16,181 nucleotides of DNA, taken from NCBI GenBank assembly GCA_034189125.1, contig JAXHVB010000095.1:1-16181 (forward strand), in the 5' to 3' direction. The stretch comes from UBA5862 sp002408105 (lineage in GTDB: Bacteria > Pseudomonadota > Gammaproteobacteria > Pseudomonadales > UBA5862). The stretch's first letter is position 1, and each line of letters begins with the position of its first letter. The notes below the pieces were generated by a model. The model was given only the letters and a program-made list of their open reading frames with translations, ran no database searches and was not told where the DNA came from. Both the position numbers and the translations under genes were made by a program. This document shows, piece by piece, positions 7,284 through 14,519 of the stretch.

Positions 7284-7339
7284 CTAGACTCAAAGCAATC
7301 GAAATGTGATCCATTGCGTGTTCTTGGGCCATTCCGCTG

Positions 7340-8860
7340 GTGGGTGGCTTCCACTTGAAGCTGTCCGAACCGCGGCGTCATCTGCACAGAAGCGAACGAC
7401 AGTTGCCAACCGACAGCACCCCCGTTAAACCCACGCCGCTTGGGCCCATGCAGCTTGCAGACTGGCTCGATCGGATCGACGGCATGGACCTGCCGCTGCT
7501 CGGCAGTGTGCTCGGCGAGCTGCGCGCCCTTGCCGCCGACGCGGACACCTCGACCTACCAACTCGCAGAGGTGATTCTCAAAGACCCCAACCTGACCGCG
7601 CTGGTGCTGCGAATGGCAAACAGCGCCTACTACAACCCTGGGGCCTTGGCCATCACCACGGTGAGTCGAGCCATCATCCTGCTCGGTGTGAGCGGGGTCC
7701 TTTCGATCGCCGTGTCCGCGATGGTCATCGAATCCCTTGCCGATGAGCAGCCGCGCCCACGGCTGCTCGAGGCCTTGGCCCGCTCGTTCCATGCTGCGGT
7801 GCAGGCCCGCAACCTCGCGAGCCGCCTGACGCATGCGCAACGCGAAGAGGTTTTTATCGCTGCGCTGCTCTTCAATGTGGGTGAACTGGTGCTCTGGTCC
7901 ATGGACGATCCGCGGGTGGCGGAGTTGGATCGCCGCATGACCGAAACTGGTGGCGACTTGGCGGATCTGTCCAAGGAACTTCTCGGCATCAGTTTCTCTG
8001 CGTTGAACAAGAGCCTGGCCCAGCAGTGGGAGCTTGGTGAGGTGCTGCAGAGCGCCCAGCGAGCTGGCCAGAGCGCAACCGCTTCTCAACCCGTTCGCGC
8101 GGTGGTTCTGGGCGAACAGATCGCGCAGGCACTGGCCGACCCCGAGGCCCACGACCTGGAACAGCTGCTTGAGGCCGCCGCCGAGCTGATGGGGCTTTCG
8201 GAAGCTGACGCGAAGGAGCAGGTGCGCCGAACCACTGACGAAGCGGTGCGGGTCGCCGAGGGGTTTGGGCTGCACCCGCTGTCCGATGGCCTCGCCTACC
8301 TTGACCCAGGCACTGAAGCGTCCGACGACGCAGCCTTTGACCCCAGGTTGCAATTGGAGATACTGCGTGAGGCCAGCACCATGGTTGTGGAGCGCGCAGA
8401 CCTCAACGCGCTGCTGCAGGTGATGACAGAAGGGGTGCAGCGGGGGTTGAAGATGGACCGCGTTGCTTTGCTGCTTGTGGACGAGCGTTCCCAACGGCTG
8501 CGAGCCCAGCAGGTCGTGGGGCGGCGCGGCACCCAGATGACTGCTTGGCGCAATCGGCTCTCTGTTCCCCTCGATGCCGACCACAACCTCTTCACGGCGC
8601 TGCTGGCGCAGCCCGATCTGTTTTGCTTCGATCGTCACAACGCCGAGCACCAGCGGCTGTGCCGGGGGCTGTTGGGCCACCCCTTGGCGCGCAGCGGTTT
8701 TCTCGTGGCGCCGCTGGCGGCAGCGCACAGGGTGATCGGTTTCTTCTACGCCGATCGCAGTCTGGGACGGCGCAGTTTGGATGACGAGGTGGTGGCCAGT
8801 TTTCGCCACTTCGCTGAATACACCACGCTCTGTCTTACGCGCCTGGTGGTGCGCCGCTAG
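7340..8860 (+). CDS. HDOD domain protein with C-terminal GAF-like domain
   Basis: Probable cytoplasmic signalling or regulatory protein, up to 506 aa. Residues about 40-245 form an HDOD domain, an HD-like fold without phosphohydrolase residues. It is recognised by DPNLTALVLRMANSAYY (about 82-98), the AIILLGVSGV helix and the ALLFNVGELVLW stretch. After a helical linker, residues about 345-500 resemble a GAF sensor domain (LEILREAS...RVALLLVDE...GFFYADR). HDOD proteins elsewhere control motility, virulence or cyclic-di-GMP circuits; here the target is unknown and no c-di-GMP enzyme adjoins it. The start is uncertain: GTG 7340 is the longest, TTG 7355 has GGTGG seven bases before it, and ATG 7448 begins just before the HDOD domain without a ribosome site. 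A possible extended -10 (TGCTAGACT, 7282-7290) lies upstream. Confidence 0.88.
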   Translation: MGGFHLKLSEPRRHLHRSERQLPTDSTPVKPTPLGPMQLADWLDRIDGMDLPLLGSVLGELRALAADADTSTYQLAEVILKDPNLTALVLRMANSAYYNPGALAITTVSRAIILLGVSGVLSIAVSAMVIESLADEQPRPRLLEALARSFHAAVQARNLASRLTHAQREEVFIAALLFNVGELVLWSMDDPRVAELDRRMTETGGDLADLSKELLGISFSALNKSLAQQWELGEVLQSAQRAGQSATASQPVRAVVLGEQIAQALADPEAHDLEQLLEAAAELMGLSEADAKEQVRRTTDEAVRVAEGFGLHPLSDGLAYLDPGTEASDDAAFDPRLQLEILREASTMVVERADLNALLQVMTEGVQRGLKMDRVALLLVDERSQRLRAQQVVGRRGTQMTAWRNRLSVPLDADHNLFTALLAQPDLFCFDRHNAEHQRLCRGLLGHPLARSGFLVAPLAAAHRVIGFFYADRSLGRRSLDDEVVASFRHFAEYTTLCLTRLVVRR

Positions 8861-8869
8861 CCGTAGCGT

Positions 8870-8884
8870 CTAGCTTGAGGCTAG
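8870..8884. terminator. weak hairpin between the HDOD gene and mltD
   Basis: CTAGC (8870-8874) and GCTAG (8880-8884) form a 5-bp stem with a 5-nt loop in the 26-bp convergent gap. Only TTT follows on the plus strand. It is short and may be chance. Confidence 0.25.
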
Positions 8885-8886
8885 TT

Positions 8887-10545
8887 TCAGGAGGACGTTT
8901 GCGCGACGTCCACGTATAGGGTGAGGCGGTCACCCGGGTGAATGTACTTGCGGCTGCGCAAATCATTGTTCCACTCCAGGATGTCACGCACGTTGACGTT
9001 GAACTTGGACGCAATGGTTGCGAGTGATTCCCCGCTGCGGACCCGATAACCAAGCTTGCGGATCTGCTGTGGCAGTCCGGCCTGTGTGGCTGTGGTCGTC
9101 GCGCGCTGCCATACCACCAGGGTCTGGCCGGGCCTGAGCGTGTCCTTGATGGCCAGCCCGTTCCAGCGCGCGAGTTGGTGCATGTCGACCTCGTACTTCC
9201 TCGCCACGGACCAGAAGCTCTCTCCGCCCGCCACCCGGTGATCAAGCCGCACCTGCCCACGCTGACCAGATCGCGCGCGCAGCTGGGCGAGGCGCTGTTC
9301 CTGGCTGAGTGCATAGGCACTCGGGATCTGCTTTGCCACGGGGATCATCAATTGGTCCCCAGGGTGAATCAGGTGCCCTTGGATGGCGTTGGCCGCGCGC
9401 AGCGCCTCCACCGAGGTGCGGTGCGCCAGTGCAATGGAGCGCAGGGAATCGCCTCGGGCCACCCGATAACGCACCCATTCCAGGCGGGTTTCAGGGGGGT
9501 GGTTCAGCAATCCGGCTTGCAGTTGTGCCGCGGCAGCGAGTGGTACCAGCAGCTCGTGGCCGCCATCGGGATCCGTCGCCCAGCGGTTGTATCCGGGGTT
9601 GAGCAGGTATAGCTCTTCCACGGAAATTCCGGCGAGCTCGGCTGCCAAGCTCAGATCGATTTGAGAGCCGCAGTCCACCACTTCGAAGTAGGGGGCGTTG
9701 GGGATGGCCGGTAAATTGAGCCCGTAGCCCAAGGGCGTGCGCACCAGCTGCGCCACCGCCAGCAGCTTGGGCACGTAGGCCTGGGTCTCCGACGGCAGGT
9801 CAAGGTCCCAGAATGCGGTGCCGAGGCCGCGTTGTCGGTTGCGGCGCATGGCTCGGTCCACCGTACCCATGCCGGAGTTGTATGCGGCCAACGCGAGGAG
9901 CCAATCGCCATCGTAGCGACGATGCAGCTGCTGGAGGTAATCGAGTGCGGCTTGGGTCGAGGTGCGGAGGTCACGGCGTCCGTCGTACCACCAGTTCTGT
10001 CGTAGGCCGAGGTGCGCCGCTGTGCTCGGGATGAATTGCCACAGTCCGGACGCGCGTCCATGGGAGTAAGCGAACGGGTCATAGCTGGACTCTACCACCG
10101 GCAGCAGCGCCAACTCGGCCGGCAAGTCGCGGGACTCGATTTCCTCAAGGATAAAGTACAGGTACCGGGAGGCTCGTGCGCTGATGTAGGCCCAAGGCGC
10201 GGCGTGCTCGCTGTACCAGTTGGCCGCGGTGACGATCCGGGGGTTTTCTCCGTCGATCTCAAGCCTGAAGCCGGCGCGCAGCCGGTCCCATAGGTCGGTT
10301 GGCGGTACTGGCGCCGACGCAGAGTCACCGAGCGCGCTGTCCCAGTCGACGCGTGAACCGAAGTGGAGATGCTGCGCGTCAGAGAACATGAGATGGCTGG
10401 CAGGCCCTGGTTGCAAGGTCTGTGCGTCGCTTGGGGGCAACCTCGGTTCGGTCGATTGGCACCCAGTCAGTACAATGGCGCCAAGGCCAATACAGAGGAT
10501 GTAAGGGAGCTGGCGTTTCCCGCGGAGGGCGGTGGTGAGGCTCAA
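8887..10545 (-). CDS. mltD: membrane-bound lytic murein transglycosylase MltD (lipoprotein)
   Basis: Outer-membrane lipoprotein that cleaves the MurNAc-GlcNAc bond of peptidoglycan with 1,6-anhydro ring formation. From the inferred start it is 552 aa. A basic N terminus and hydrophobic core lead to lipobox LTGC with acylated Cys29; residue 30 is Gln, not Asp, consistent with outer-membrane sorting. The SLT domain (about 130-270) has catalytic Glu152 in VVESSYDPFAYS, followed by ASGLWQFIPST and AYNSGMG. Three LysM repeats (about 359-402, 435-479 and 499-545) bind glycan. No ATG fits in front of the signal peptide; the nearest in-frame ATG upstream is at 10842 and would bury it. TTG at 10545 (GGA ten bases upstream) is therefore chosen. 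mltD next to the rnhA-dnaQ cluster is a familiar gammaproteobacterial order. Confidence 0.93.
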   Translation of the reverse strand: MSLTTALRGKRQLPYILCIGLGAIVLTGCQSTEPRLPPSDAQTLQPGPASHLMFSDAQHLHFGSRVDWDSALGDSASAPVPPTDLWDRLRAGFRLEIDGENPRIVTAANWYSEHAAPWAYISARASRYLYFILEEIESRDLPAELALLPVVESSYDPFAYSHGRASGLWQFIPSTAAHLGLRQNWWYDGRRDLRTSTQAALDYLQQLHRRYDGDWLLALAAYNSGMGTVDRAMRRNRQRGLGTAFWDLDLPSETQAYVPKLLAVAQLVRTPLGYGLNLPAIPNAPYFEVVDCGSQIDLSLAAELAGISVEELYLLNPGYNRWATDPDGGHELLVPLAAAAQLQAGLLNHPPETRLEWVRYRVARGDSLRSIALAHRTSVEALRAANAIQGHLIHPGDQLMIPVAKQIPSAYALSQEQRLAQLRARSGQRGQVRLDHRVAGGESFWSVARKYEVDMHQLARWNGLAIKDTLRPGQTLVVWQRATTTATQAGLPQQIRKLGYRVRSGESLATIASKFNVNVRDILEWNNDLRSRKYIHPGDRLTLYVDVAQTSS

Positions 10546-10737
10546 GGTGGCAGATTCCGTCTGTTGGCTTGATTCGAAGCGGTGTGGCTCGGTAAGGTGC
10601 AGCCCATCTTTTGTCGGGTGCGGTTCCGGTGAAGTACCAAGGCGCCGAGCGCAAAGCACATATTTTAGCCGCCTTTTTTGGATGACAGAATCCCGGTGCG
10701 ACGGACGGCGCCCCGGGCCCGAGTTGAGGCAGTGACC
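10546..10737. promoter_or_regulatory. divergent intergenic region mltD / methyltransferase
   Basis: This 192-bp stretch separates two divergent genes and must contain promoters for both. An AT-rich patch at 10661-10679 gives TAAAAT on the minus strand (10662-10667) and TATTTT on the plus strand (10661-10666) as possible overlapping -10 boxes. No convincing -35 is paired with either. No coding sequence is apparent; this is the place where gloB sits in relatives. Confidence 0.35.
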
Positions 10738-11523
10738 ATGCCGATATTTCGCCACCACCAATTGACACGCAGGCTGTCCGCAGAGCGCATCGACGATTGG
10801 TTCGCCACTCCGGTGGGCCGCGACGTCATCAGCGCCGAGCAAGCCTTGATTGATGAAGTATTGCCCGACTGCTGGGGCCGTGCGCTGGTTGAGCTCAGTG
10901 TCCTGCGCAACGGCCTGAGCTACGCGGCGGCTCCGGTGCAGCAGCGGCTGCGCGCGGTTGCCGTCAGTGACCCCGGCCCTGGACCGCGGCTGTTGGTGGA
11001 CCCGGAGTCGCTGCCCTTTGCCCCGGATTCAGTGGATCACCTGGTGCTTCACCACGTGCTGGAATATGCGGACAGTCCCCACCAGGTTTTGCGTGAGGCC
11101 GTACAGGCATTGGTTCCCGGCGGGCGGCTGTTGGTCCTGGGCTTCAATCCAATGTCGCTGTGGGGACTCTCCAAGTGGTTTGCCCGCAACCGCAGCATTC
11201 CCTGGTCAGGACGTTTTCTCCCTGCCCACACACTGGCAGATTGGACCTCCCTGCTGGGTTGTCCGCTCGAAGGGGTGGTCTATGGGCTCTACAAGCCGCC
11301 GCTGCGGAACCGCCAATGGCTGCCCAAGTCGACGCTGCTCAGGGCCATGGCGCAGCGCAACAACTGGCCAGTCGGTGGGGTCTATTTGGCAGTGGTGCGC
11401 AAGCAGCGCGCCGCCCTAACTCTGGAACGACGCCGGCGCAAGCGGCCCCGCCTAGCGGTGATCAATTTCCCGGAGCCGGCGCTTGGTCGAGTCGAGCGAG
11501 AACCAGGTCCGCATGGTTCCTGA
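10738..11523 (+). CDS. YafS-like class I methyltransferase-family protein
   Basis: Predicted methyltransferase-fold protein of 261 aa, of unknown substrate, from the family found between gloB/mltD and rnhA in gammaproteobacteria. The later motifs of a class I methyltransferase are clear: LPFAPDSVDHLVLHHVLEY (about 92-110), HQVLREAVQALVPGGRLLVLGFNP (about 115-138), and SLWGLSKWF. The usual glycine-rich SAM loop (motif I) is not recognisable; its expected place (about 45-65) reads RALVELSVLRNGLSY. The C terminus is strongly basic (RRRRKRPR). The ATG at 10738 has GAGG (10726-10729) eight bases upstream. The 3' end overlaps rnhA by 11 bp, so the genes are probably transcribed and translated together. 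Confidence 0.85.
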   Translation: MPIFRHHQLTRRLSAERIDDWFATPVGRDVISAEQALIDEVLPDCWGRALVELSVLRNGLSYAAAPVQQRLRAVAVSDPGPGPRLLVDPESLPFAPDSVDHLVLHHVLEYADSPHQVLREAVQALVPGGRLLVLGFNPMSLWGLSKWFARNRSIPWSGRFLPAHTLADWTSLLGCPLEGVVYGLYKPPLRNRQWLPKSTLLRAMAQRNNWPVGGVYLAVVRKQRAALTLERRRRKRPRLAVINFPEPALGRVEREPGPHGS

Positions 11524-11995
11524 CCCAAACCCGCCGCAAGTGGAGATCTTCACGGATGGTGCCTGCCGGGGCAATCCCGGCCCTGGTGGCTGGGGCGCAG
11601 TGCTGCGCGCGGGAGCACATGAGCGGGAAATGTTTGGCTACGAGCCCCACACCACCAACAACCGCATGGAAATGATGGCCGCGCTTCAGGCCCTCGCTGC
11701 CCTGAAGCGCCCGAGCGATGTGCTCATCACCACAGATTCACAGTACCTGCACAAGGGTTTGACCGAGTGGCTGCCCGGTTGGAAAAAACGCGGATGGCGC
11801 ACTGCAAGCCGTCAGCCGGTCAAAAACGCGGACCTGTGGCAGGACCTCGAGGCCGAGGTGGCGCGCCACACGGTACGCTGGGCCTGGGTTCGGGGACACA
11901 GCGGACACCCGGAAAATGAGCGTGCGGACCGGCTCGCAAACCGGGCGATTGACGAAGCCCTGGGGTTAGCGCAGTCCCAAGGGGGGCGAACATGA
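11513..11995 (+). CDS. rnhA: ribonuclease HI
   Basis: Cytoplasmic endonuclease that cuts the RNA strand of RNA-DNA hybrids, removing R-loops and primer RNA. The product is 160 aa (E. coli 155). All catalytic residues are present: Asp15 (FTDGACRGNPGPGGWG), Glu53 (NNRMEMMA), Asp75 (TDSQY) and Asp139 (ERADRLANRA), with the conserved His129 (RGHSGHPEN). The basic region KKRGWRTASRQPVKN corresponds to the substrate-binding handle. The ATG at 11513 lies inside the end of the methyltransferase gene; an in-frame start at 11483 would add ten poorly conserved residues. The stop overlaps the dnaQ start in an ATGA (11992-11995), a sign of translational coupling. Confidence 0.97.
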   Translation: MVPDPNPPQVEIFTDGACRGNPGPGGWGAVLRAGAHEREMFGYEPHTTNNRMEMMAALQALAALKRPSDVLITTDSQYLHKGLTEWLPGWKKRGWRTASRQPVKNADLWQDLEAEVARHTVRWAWVRGHSGHPENERADRLANRAIDEALGLAQSQGGRT

Positions 11996-12732
11996 GTCGG
12001 CGGCAAGTGGTGCTCGACACTGAGACCACTGGCCTTGAGACCAGTGACGGGCACCGAATCATCGAGATCGGCTGCGTTGAGCTGCTTGATCGGCGTTTGA
12101 CGGGCCGGCACTACCACCGCTACCTCAACCCTGAGCGTGATATCGACGAGGGTGCGCGCGCGGTGCACGGGATCAGCCTTGAGGACCTGGCCGACAAACC
12201 GCGGTTTGCAGAGGTCGCCGAAGAGTTCATCGAGTTCATCTCGGGTGCCGATCTGGTCATTCACAACGCTGCCTTCGACGTGGGCTTCATCGACCACGAG
12301 CTGGCGCTGCTGGGCAGCGAACACCGCCGCGTCGCCGATCTCTGCACCGTGATCGATAGCCTCGCACTGGCTCGACACAAGCACCCGGGCCAGAAGAACA
12401 GCCTGGATGCTTTGTGTTCGCGCTACGGTGTCGACAATTCCGAGCGCACACTCCACGGAGCACTGCTGGACGCAGAAATTCTGGCGGATGTGTATTTGCT
12501 GCTGACCGGCGGCCAGACCAGCCTGTTGTTTGATCCGGCAGCGGAGGGTTCCTCGGCGTTGCCCGCCGACGGGGAGGCCCATGCTACGGCGCTGACGGTG
12601 CCCCGGGGTGTGCTGCCCGTGGTGCGCGCCGATGCCGCCGAGCTGCAGCGCCACGCCGCGGTGTTGGAATCGATCGGGCAGGACCGTGGTGCGCCGGCGT
12701 GCTGGCCGGTTGCCCCAGACCCTGGCTCTTAG
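11992..12732 (+). CDS. dnaQ: DNA polymerase III epsilon subunit (proofreading 3'-5' exonuclease)
   Basis: Proofreading subunit of the replicative polymerase core, binding alpha (DnaE) and theta-like partners. The product is 246 aa (E. coli 243). Exo I is DTETTG (Asp9, Glu11), Exo II HNAAFDVGF (Asp96), and Exo III-epsilon HGALLDAE (His155, Asp160). After the exonuclease domain is QTSLLF (175-180), which matches the clamp-binding motif that in E. coli is QTSMAF, so contact with the beta clamp is likely kept. The C-terminal 65 residues would hold the alpha-binding tail. In E. coli rnhA and dnaQ are divergent; here they are co-directional with a 4-bp overlap, an arrangement I recall from pseudomonads. 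Confidence 0.97.
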   Translation: MSRRQVVLDTETTGLETSDGHRIIEIGCVELLDRRLTGRHYHRYLNPERDIDEGARAVHGISLEDLADKPRFAEVAEEFIEFISGADLVIHNAAFDVGFIDHELALLGSEHRRVADLCTVIDSLALARHKHPGQKNSLDALCSRYGVDNSERTLHGALLDAEILADVYLLLTGGQTSLLFDPAAEGSSALPADGEAHATALTVPRGVLPVVRADAAELQRHAAVLESIGQDRGAPACWPVAPDPGS

Positions 12733-12803
12733 TGAAACTTGCACAGGGTGCGCCGGCGGTTGCGTGCTGTGTTGGGGCGTGATGTGACCGGTGGGGCTTG
12801 AAG

Positions 12804-13424
12804 ATGCGCAAGATCCGCAATGTTTTCCTGCAGGGGCTGGTTGCCGCGCTGCCGGCCGCGATTACGCTGTATCTGGTGTATTGGCTCGCGCTCACTGCAG
12901 AGCGCTTTTTCGGTAGCCTGATCCGCTGGTTCATTCCGGATGCCTGGTACCTGCCAGGTCTTGGCATTGCTTGTGGCATCGGGGCGGTGTTCCTGCTCGG
13001 CCTGCTCCTGAACGCCTGGGCGGTGCGTCAGCTGTTCGATTTTGGCGAGCGGGTGATGGCGCGGATTCCACTTCTGAAGAGCGTGTACCTGGGTGTGCGG
13101 GACTTGATGGAATTCGTGTCTGGCCAAAAACCAGCCAGCGAACCCCAGCAGGTGGTGGCGTTTGAGGTTGGGGCTGGCGCCCATGTGATTGGTTTGGTGA
13201 CGCGCCGCAACCTGGAGCTGTCCGGCATGGGGGACAACCTGGTCGCTGTGTATTTCCCCATGAGCTACCAGGTTGGGGGGTATACCCTGTACCTGCCAGC
13301 TGACCGGCTCAAGGCGCTGGACATGGGGGTTGAGGATGCCATGCGCATGATCCTGACGGGCGGCATGGTGCGCGAGCAGCCGGGCACCACCTTTGCACCG
13401 CGGGCGGCCGAGGAGAAGTCATAG
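12804..13424 (+). CDS. DUF502 family membrane protein
   Basis: Conserved inner-membrane protein of unknown function, 206 aa. Two membrane helices (about 8-30 and 50-75) are followed by a soluble C-terminal domain (about 85-195). Family landmarks include GLVAALPAAITLYLV, RIPLLKSVY, FPMSYQVGGYTLYLP and the RMILTGGMV stretch near the end. The ATG at 12804 is preceded by a GGTGGGG stretch; a TTG two codons upstream (12798) is also open. It begins 71 bp after dnaQ with no terminator between, so read-through from the dnaQ transcript is possible. Its stop overlaps the corA stop on the other strand by 6 bp. Confidence 0.9.
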   Translation: MRKIRNVFLQGLVAALPAAITLYLVYWLALTAERFFGSLIRWFIPDAWYLPGLGIACGIGAVFLLGLLLNAWAVRQLFDFGERVMARIPLLKSVYLGVRDLMEFVSGQKPASEPQQVVAFEVGAGAHVIGLVTRRNLELSGMGDNLVAVYFPMSYQVGGYTLYLPADRLKALDMGVEDAMRMILTGGMVREQPGTTFAPRAAEEKS

Positions 13425-14495
13425 CCAACCGCGCTTTTTAAAACCGATCAGCATCCCTGCGGCAACCGACGCCATCAAGACCCACAACGCGGGATAGGCG
13501 TACTTCCAGCGCAATTCGGGCATTGCCCAGGGGCTGTCACCGATATTAAAGTTCATGCCGTACACGCCCACCAGAAACGTCAGCGGAATGAACAGGGTCG
13601 CAATCACCGTGAGCACCCGCATGACCTCGCCCATCCGGTTGTTCTGCTCGGACAGGTAGATTTCCAGCAGCCCGCGGGTCATCTCGTGGTAGGTCTCCAG
13701 CAAGTCCATCAACTGGATGCAATGGTCCTGGCAGTCCGATAGGTAGATCCGTTCCGTCGGCTGGAACCAGTCGTCACTGTCGTGCAGCAACGCGCGCATG
13801 ACTTCGCGCTGAGGCCACAGCCGGTGGCGCAGGACAATGAGTTCCCTGCGGGTGCGGTGAATGGATCCAAGTACAACCCCATTGCGGCCTTCAAGCACCG
13901 CTTCCTCAAGCGTTTCGATCTGCGTTCCCAAGGCTTCCAGTACCGGAAACGCCTGGTCCACCACGGTATCGATGAGCGCATAGAGGAGGTAGCTGCCGGA
14001 GTGGCTGCGCAGCTTCCCCTGGGTTCGTTCGATGCGGTTGCGCACTGCGCTGAAGCAGTCAGTGCCTCGGGGTGCGCACGAGATCACCAGGTTGTCCAAC
14101 AGAAACAGGCTCACCTGGTGGAATTGCAGTGTCAGTTCTTGTGCGTCTATCGCAACGGATGGCCAGTTAAGGATACAAAACAGGTAGCCGTCTTCGCGAT
14201 CAAGCTTGGGCCGCTGTCCCTGGTTGAGGACATCTTCAAGGGCCAGAGCATGCACATCGAAGCGGTCGAGGATTTGCTGCAACTGCTGCGCAGATGGTGT
14301 GCCCGTGATTTCGAGCCAGCCGACCGCGCCTTCGACGGGCGGATGGGAAATCGCATCCACCTCCGGTTCATCCGTTGTGTGCACCGATCCAGGATGGTAG
14401 TGCAGGTACCGCATGAACGCGGGTTCCTCCGCTGCTGAGGTCAAGGTGCCGGGCGGCGTTCCCGGGGGGTGGTACCGCTTGCCAACCAGTGTCAT
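13419..14495 (-). CDS. corA: CorA-family magnesium/cobalt transporter
   Basis: Inner-membrane divalent cation channel of the CorA family (Mg2+, possibly Co2+ or Ni2+), expected to be a pentamer. The product is 358 aa. A large cytoplasmic N-terminal domain (about 30-280) rich in acidic and helical sequence is followed by two C-terminal membrane helices (about 284-302 and 325-348). The signature GMN (303-305, in VYGMNF) ends the first helix, and the outer loop carries MPEL as in CorA, which favours CorA over ZntB. The basic tail KKRGWL faces the cytoplasm. The ATG at 14495 has GAGG eight bases before it, within the 24-bp gap from the upstream antiporter gene, so the two are probably one operon. 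Exact ion preference is inferred. Confidence 0.93.
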   Translation of the reverse strand: MTLVGKRYHPPGTPPGTLTSAAEEPAFMRYLHYHPGSVHTTDEPEVDAISHPPVEGAVGWLEITGTPSAQQLQQILDRFDVHALALEDVLNQGQRPKLDREDGYLFCILNWPSVAIDAQELTLQFHQVSLFLLDNLVISCAPRGTDCFSAVRNRIERTQGKLRSHSGSYLLYALIDTVVDQAFPVLEALGTQIETLEEAVLEGRNGVVLGSIHRTRRELIVLRHRLWPQREVMRALLHDSDDWFQPTERIYLSDCQDHCIQLMDLLETYHEMTRGLLEIYLSEQNNRMGEVMRVLTVIATLFIPLTFLVGVYGMNFNIGDSPWAMPELRWKYAYPALWVLMASVAAGMLIGFKKRGWL

Positions 14496-14519
14496 GTCGG
14501 TGTCCTCGGCCGGTTCCAG

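Noticed and set aside
7199..8809. 536-codon open frame on the minus strand opposite the HDOD gene
   Set aside because: Its translation is rich in His, Gln, Arg and Gly without any recognisable domain, while the plus strand encodes clear HDOD and GAF-like domains. It is a typical antisense shadow in GC-rich DNA.
11812..12744. 310-codon minus-strand frame opposite dnaQ
   Set aside because: dnaQ has all exonuclease motifs and a clamp motif; the antisense frame has shadow-like composition.
12688..12758. 12-mer GGTGCGCCGGCG repeated at 12688-12699 and 12747-12758
   Set aside because: GC-rich words of this length recur by chance in such DNA, and there is no third copy or regular spacing.
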